Assembly (NCBI RefSeq): GCF_052180215.1
Contig: NZ_CP197471.1
Coordinates: 4,116,001-4,180,000, forward strand
Direction of reading: 5' to 3'
DNA length: 64,000 nt
From: Pseudoneobacillus sp052180215
GTDB lineage: Bacteria > Bacillota > Bacilli > Bacillales > Cytobacillaceae
Below are positions 62,101 to 64,000 of this stretch, piece after piece (the first letter of the stretch is position 1; every line of letters begins with the position of its first letter). The notes under the pieces were generated by a model, which saw only the letters and a program-made list of their open reading frames with translations, was not told the DNA's origin and did not search any database. Made by a program: the position numbers and the translations under genes.

Positions 62101-62698
62101 ATAATGCGAATTGAGAACGTTTTACAGAGTCAGTTGGGTTGAATTCCCCATTTGGAGCAACTGTAATTCCGTGTTGAGCTAAAATTTTGATGTTAGCACG
62201 GTTAGCTTCAGCAGCTTTGTCAAGGTCTTTGATTTCAACTGCAGTACCGTTGTCAGTTAAGCCTAAAGCGTTAACTAATACAGTAGCCATTGCTTCACGA
62301 GTCATTCCAGTTCCAGCAGCAAATTTACCGCCAGCAGGGATTAACTTTGCAGCAACTAGTGCTTCAGCAAATGTCGAGTAGTAGCTCTTTGCAGTTAGGT
62401 CTTCGAATACGCCACCTACAGCTGCTTTCGCTTCTAATTTAAGAGCTTTTACGATCATTTCAGATGCTTGACCACGGTTGATCGTTTGGTTTGGAGCAAA
62501 CGTACCATCTTGGTAACCTTGGATAACACCTAGATCAACTAATGCAGCAATTGCTGTAAGAGTTTCTTGATCTGTTACAGAAGAAAGATCAGAGAACTTT
62601 GATTCTGCACCAGCAACTGGAGCGATAGCAGATGCTACAACAGCAGCTGAGATAGTTCCAGCTAAAAACTTGCGGTAAGACTTTGGTTGGTAAGCCAT
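59117..62698 (-). CDS. Probable main S-layer protein (three SLH domains, Ig-like repeats)
   Basis: A 1193-aa exported protein. Signal peptide about 1-30 (RKFLAGTISAAVVASAIAPV, then AGA). Three SLH domains (about 34-88, 93-148, 155-208) with VIQGYQDGTFAPNQTINRGQ and GEFNPTDSVKRSQFALFFYR. The rest is a long chain of Ig-like modules low in Cys and rich in T, V, A and K, typical of S-layer arrays, with repeated phrases like DQYGNAVTAYDD, DQYGRTLSDTKL and NQYGEAMTNQ. Codon use is smooth, as in highly expressed genes. Two tandem sigma-A promoters, a long leader, GGAGGAAAT before the ATG and a perfect terminator all indicate strong expression. Confidence 0.9.
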   Translation of the reverse strand: MAYQPKSYRKFLAGTISAAVVASAIAPVAGAESKFSDLSSVTDQETLTAIAALVDLGVIQGYQDGTFAPNQTINRGQASEMIVKALKLEAKAAVGGVFEDLTAKSYYSTFAEALVAAKLIPAGGKFAAGTGMTREAMATVLVNALGLTDNGTAVEIKDLDKAAEANRANIKILAQHGITVAPNGEFNPTDSVKRSQFALFFYRALNVAVSAAEVVEVKSVNSTTLEVKVKGELKEVKASDFAFDGGLTVTAAEIVPAAAEETYTTVKLTTSAQEAGKAYKLTSFLGKEVKSEVTVAGFSTSVSSLTAVGAKKLEVKFNGAIDTTKAQITVKKGSVSTNVEKVTFSEDKTSAVIETVTKLTEGEYTVSVAGLTTEALSSSVKVATEKVAKIEVPTTTAPMNSGTVTPVPGTTFAAGQSALVNYKVLNQYGEAMTNQSITWTQSTGGYVVDDAVNGKLTITNTTTPTNFVPGTKVYLTGVHAASGTVVNVEFVVGLESKADQVAFKGVYNTVSKKLVDLPAGFNNDGRYVLLFEAKDQYGNKLSLANHNDLVFTSSNPLFVGSTFSAATDVEVDGVTYEAVTLTNGTAPAKGGEVTIQAISKVTGKTATYTIKADALAAVKTFSISAPTKLVAEGEKVEIPFTAADQYGNAVTAYDDLAGNVSFASGLAFEKQNDGTAKLYYTAPSNAGATANADAPVYLTSLVSNGGNFSSLMINVKDQAQPAAVIGLKDTVSTSVAIGNKVEFTASKLLVQDQYGRTLSDTKLNAWLNTSGNAIVVTSVKPASGTDASAFTVQLDNGSVGSDLETNTITSSTDKLVVSAKSGSNLDSTERLVFALSTDNGTTTNAASSKSVTFTKVAQSAYASYEVADLGTMYQNTVDTSSVSTDHAKTVKVYGVTQSGTKVLLPVGDYSVALDSNKVSYSSGVISEVANGFAASDFLDAAGNYKDVKVQVLVTVNDANGAAAAILEKELVVSNKAPKVETVTFNTDLVTDGKANITAGAITTSELNGYFDEVLDQYGVDRSENPTITITNLTKVTGSALAVTANGTSGTSISGAEMGDKFTATYKYASGKTVSVAFTVGLDSSGPVATVTTGTPSGLVLTFNEALYNGTTAIADGANVTTLFTAADVSGTSTAISITSATYDATAKTVTFVIAGAEATDTITVANTVKDAAGNTVSSSTDVAVLGATAWTVQ

Positions 62699-62782
62699 TA
62701 CTTTATTTCCTCCTCTAAATAAAAAATCATATTATTTAACCGAGATTAAGAGAATTGTTATGTATTTCTCTCTCTTAAACTC

Positions 62783-62797
62783 AATTGTTAACAATTA
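62783..62797. promoter_or_regulatory. Palindrome in the S-layer mRNA leader
   Basis: CAATTGTTAACAATT lies just downstream of the P1 start region. It could form a 5' stem that stabilises the S-layer mRNA. Confidence 0.4.
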
Positions 62798-62805
62798 CAA
62801 ATACT

Positions 62806-62834
62806 AGTATAGAATTTTGTAGAAACATTGTCAA
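62806..62834 (-). promoter_or_regulatory. S-layer promoter P1 (sigma-A type)
   Basis: On the minus strand TTGACA (perfect -35) and TATACT (-10) are 17 bases apart, the ideal spacing. Transcription would start near 62799, about 100 bases before the S-layer start codon. Confidence 0.8.
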
Positions 62835-62907
62835 TGCATTCGCATTGGCTAATATTTTCCTATTTTTTAACTTTTGAAGTTATGAAATAGATAAAATTCT
62901 GCTAGTA

Positions 62908-62936
62908 CTTATACTCTATTCTACAAAAACTGTCAA
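62908..62936 (-). promoter_or_regulatory. S-layer promoter P2 (sigma-A type)
   Basis: On the minus strand TTGACA and TATAAG are again exactly 17 bases apart, 102 bases upstream of P1. Tandem promoters and long leaders are known for S-layer genes in Bacillaceae. Confidence 0.72.
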
Positions 62937-63175
62937 AAATAGCAAGGTTTTTTTGGGCAATTTTCTTATTTCCCTGTGTTTTTTTCTCAACATCTCCATT
63001 GTATGAATCTACTTTTCATAATATTACCTATATTTACACTATTTTGTTACAAATTTGTTAAATTCACAATCTAGATGATGCGAGAATTAAGAAAGGATAC
63101 TTGTAAAATAGATTCCAATGTATTAGACGGATAAGTTTTCATTTGGTTTCACTTTTTTATATTTTTTTCCAAATA
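62937..63175. other. AT-rich region upstream of the S-layer promoters
   Basis: No gene seen. A lone AGACGGATAAGTTTTC near 63125 resembles one unit of the 21-bp arrays but has no companions. Confidence 0.4.
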
Positions 63176-63212
63176 CGAAAAAAGTGGAAGGCTTTTTCAG
63201 AGAGCCCTCCAC
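63176..63212 (-). terminator. Second terminator hairpin downstream of the right-edge SLH gene
   Basis: GTGGAAGGCT and AGCCCTCCAC pair around TTTTTCAGAG... with a T run on the minus strand. It backs up the hairpin at 63281. Confidence 0.75.
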
Positions 63213-63280
63213 CAAACGCTTACCAACCATTAAATAAAATGTCCCATTATAGTTGTTTTTATACCCTCTATGTAAAGAAA

Positions 63281-63313
63281 TAAAACCTCTCACCATTAAT
63301 TTGGTAAGAGGTT
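63281..63313 (-). terminator. Terminator of the right-edge SLH gene
   Basis: AACCTCT and AGAGGTT form the stem; on the minus strand TTTTATTTC follows. It starts 8 bases past the stop of the gene at 63321. Confidence 0.75.
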
Positions 63314-63320
63314 ATTAATA

Positions 63321-64000
63321 TTAACGCAATTCCATCGTTCGCATCAAGAATCTAGAAAACTGTGAACGAGTCACATTATCATTCGGATGATAAGCCCCGT
63401 TTGCCGTAACGGTGATTTTATTAAAGGCCAGTGTATTGATCACGTTATAGCTCCAATCACCTGGTTTTACATCTGTGAAGTAGGCATTATTTGTTGGTTT
63501 TGCATATAAATTTTCATAAGCACGAGCTAAAATCGCGGCCATTTGTGCTCTTGTTAAATTCTCATTTGGACGTAATGCCCCGTCCTTACCGATCAACCCA
63601 TGTGCCTCAGCAATCATCATTTCTTGATAATTTAAGTCTGTTGGCTTCATGTCGGTTGCTTTCATTTTGTATCCTTCAGGCAACGTTAAACCAAGCTCTT
63701 TAACAAGCATAGCAGCTGCATGACGTCTTAATAATGGCTGCCCAGGTTTGAATGTGCCATCTGGATAACCGGAGATGATGCTTTTTAACTGAAGGTATGC
63801 AATGGCACTCGCTTCTTCCCCAAATTTCACGTCGCTAAATACCGTTACATTTCCTGCATGCAGATTTGAAGACGCAATATAGCCCACAAAGCCGTTTCCT
63901 TTCACTTGGTACATAACATAATGGTTGCTTGGGTTTTCCATTTCAAATGGGCCAGCTATGATTTCAATCGGTGTGTAATGTGGCAGCCTTTGAATCTCTG
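63321..64000 (-). CDS. SLH-domain protein 5, C-terminal part, cut by the window edge
   Basis: The frame is open through the right edge: EIQRLPHYTPIEIIAGPFEM precedes the first internal Met at 63941, so the true start is outside. The visible ~225 residues begin with an SH3b-like end (YQVKGNGFVGYIASSNLHAG), a common wall-binding module. Three C-terminal SLH domains follow: IISGYPDGTFKPGQPLLRRH, LIGKDGALRPNENLTRAQMA and VTANGAYHPNDNVTRSQFSR. Having SLH at the C-terminus and SH3b before it suggests a wall hydrolase or binding protein whose catalytic part lies to the right. Enzyme type cannot be told from this window. Confidence 0.85.
   Translation of the reverse strand, partial: EIQRLPHYTPIEIIAGPFEMENPSNHYVMYQVKGNGFVGYIASSNLHAGNVTVFSDVKFGEEASAIAYLQLKSIISGYPDGTFKPGQPLLRRHAAAMLVKELGLTLPEGYKMKATDMKPTDLNYQEMMIAEAHGLIGKDGALRPNENLTRAQMAAILARAYENLYAKPTNNAYFTDVKPGDWSYNVINTLAFNKITVTANGAYHPNDNVTRSQFSRFLMRTMELR

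Noticed and set aside
1..64000. tRNA or rRNA genes, and a replication origin
   Set aside because: No cloverleaf-like segments with conserved T-loop sequence, no rRNA signatures and no DnaA-box cluster were noticed by eye; a dedicated scan was not possible.

Overview
The window reads as one chromosomal stretch of a spore-forming, low-GC Gram-positive bacterium of the Bacillaceae. The evidence is AGGAGG-type ribosome binding sites, TTG/GTG starts, a Spo0E-like domain, S-layer-homology (SLH) surface proteins, Vpr-type subtilisins, a tyrosine kinase/phosphatase capsule module like ywqCDE, and a holin-like type I toxin. The genus cannot be settled from the sequence alone. Both ends are cut inside genes: a YifB/ComM-type ATPase on the left and an SLH protein on the right.

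Layout. (1) 0-1.8 kb: start of the YifB/ComM gene, a REP-associated tyrosine transposase (RAYT) broken by one frameshift, and two GGGACAAGGTACCTGTCCCC hairpins. (2) 1.8-21 kb: a large exopolysaccharide/capsule locus, all on the minus strand. It runs from a co-polymerase, tyrosine kinase and PHP phosphatase (ywqC, ywqD, ywqE homologues), through a structured leader that looks like the eps-associated RNA (EAR), to an epsC/capD-like dehydratase and galU. Next come the initiating sugar transferase, UDP-GlcNAc dehydrogenase and 4-epimerase (tviB/tviC type), glycosyltransferases, an acetyltransferase, a Wzy-like polymerase and a Wzx-like flippase. The gene set implies a Wzx/Wzy-type polymer, probably containing an N-acetylhexosaminuronic acid. 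(3) 21.2-25.2 kb: a two-gene RNA repair cassette, Hen1 and Pnkp, with a REP-like hairpin on each side. (4) 25.4-30.8 kb: a chemoreceptor, a Spo0E-like fusion protein, and an ECF sigma factor with its DUF4179-type anti-sigma partner. (5) 30.9-45.3 kb: a secreted coiled-coil/CarboxypepD_reg-repeat protein, three large subtilases in a row (one with cohesin and dockerin modules), a membrane-anchored HtrA-like protease and a heptad-repeat protein. (6) 45.6-64 kb: five SLH proteins, including the probable main S-layer protein with two tandem sigma-A promoters, one large BIG2-repeat secreted protein, a tiny holin-like toxin, a truncated PQQ-propeller fragment and a repeat-rich 1.9 kb gap.

The strongest non-genic signal is a class of intergenic arrays of five units at 21-bp steps (two helical turns). 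The core is TTATC followed by an array-specific GGACA, CGACT or AACCG. Five clear copies lie near gene 3' ends (25.3, 37.7, 37.9, 47.3 and 48.0 kb). Copies within a sub-family keep the same unit-by-unit variation, so whole arrays seem to spread. I do not recognise this as a named element. The window also holds two families of REP-like hairpins in separate territories, with short tandem repeats fused to two of them, and a possible MITE.
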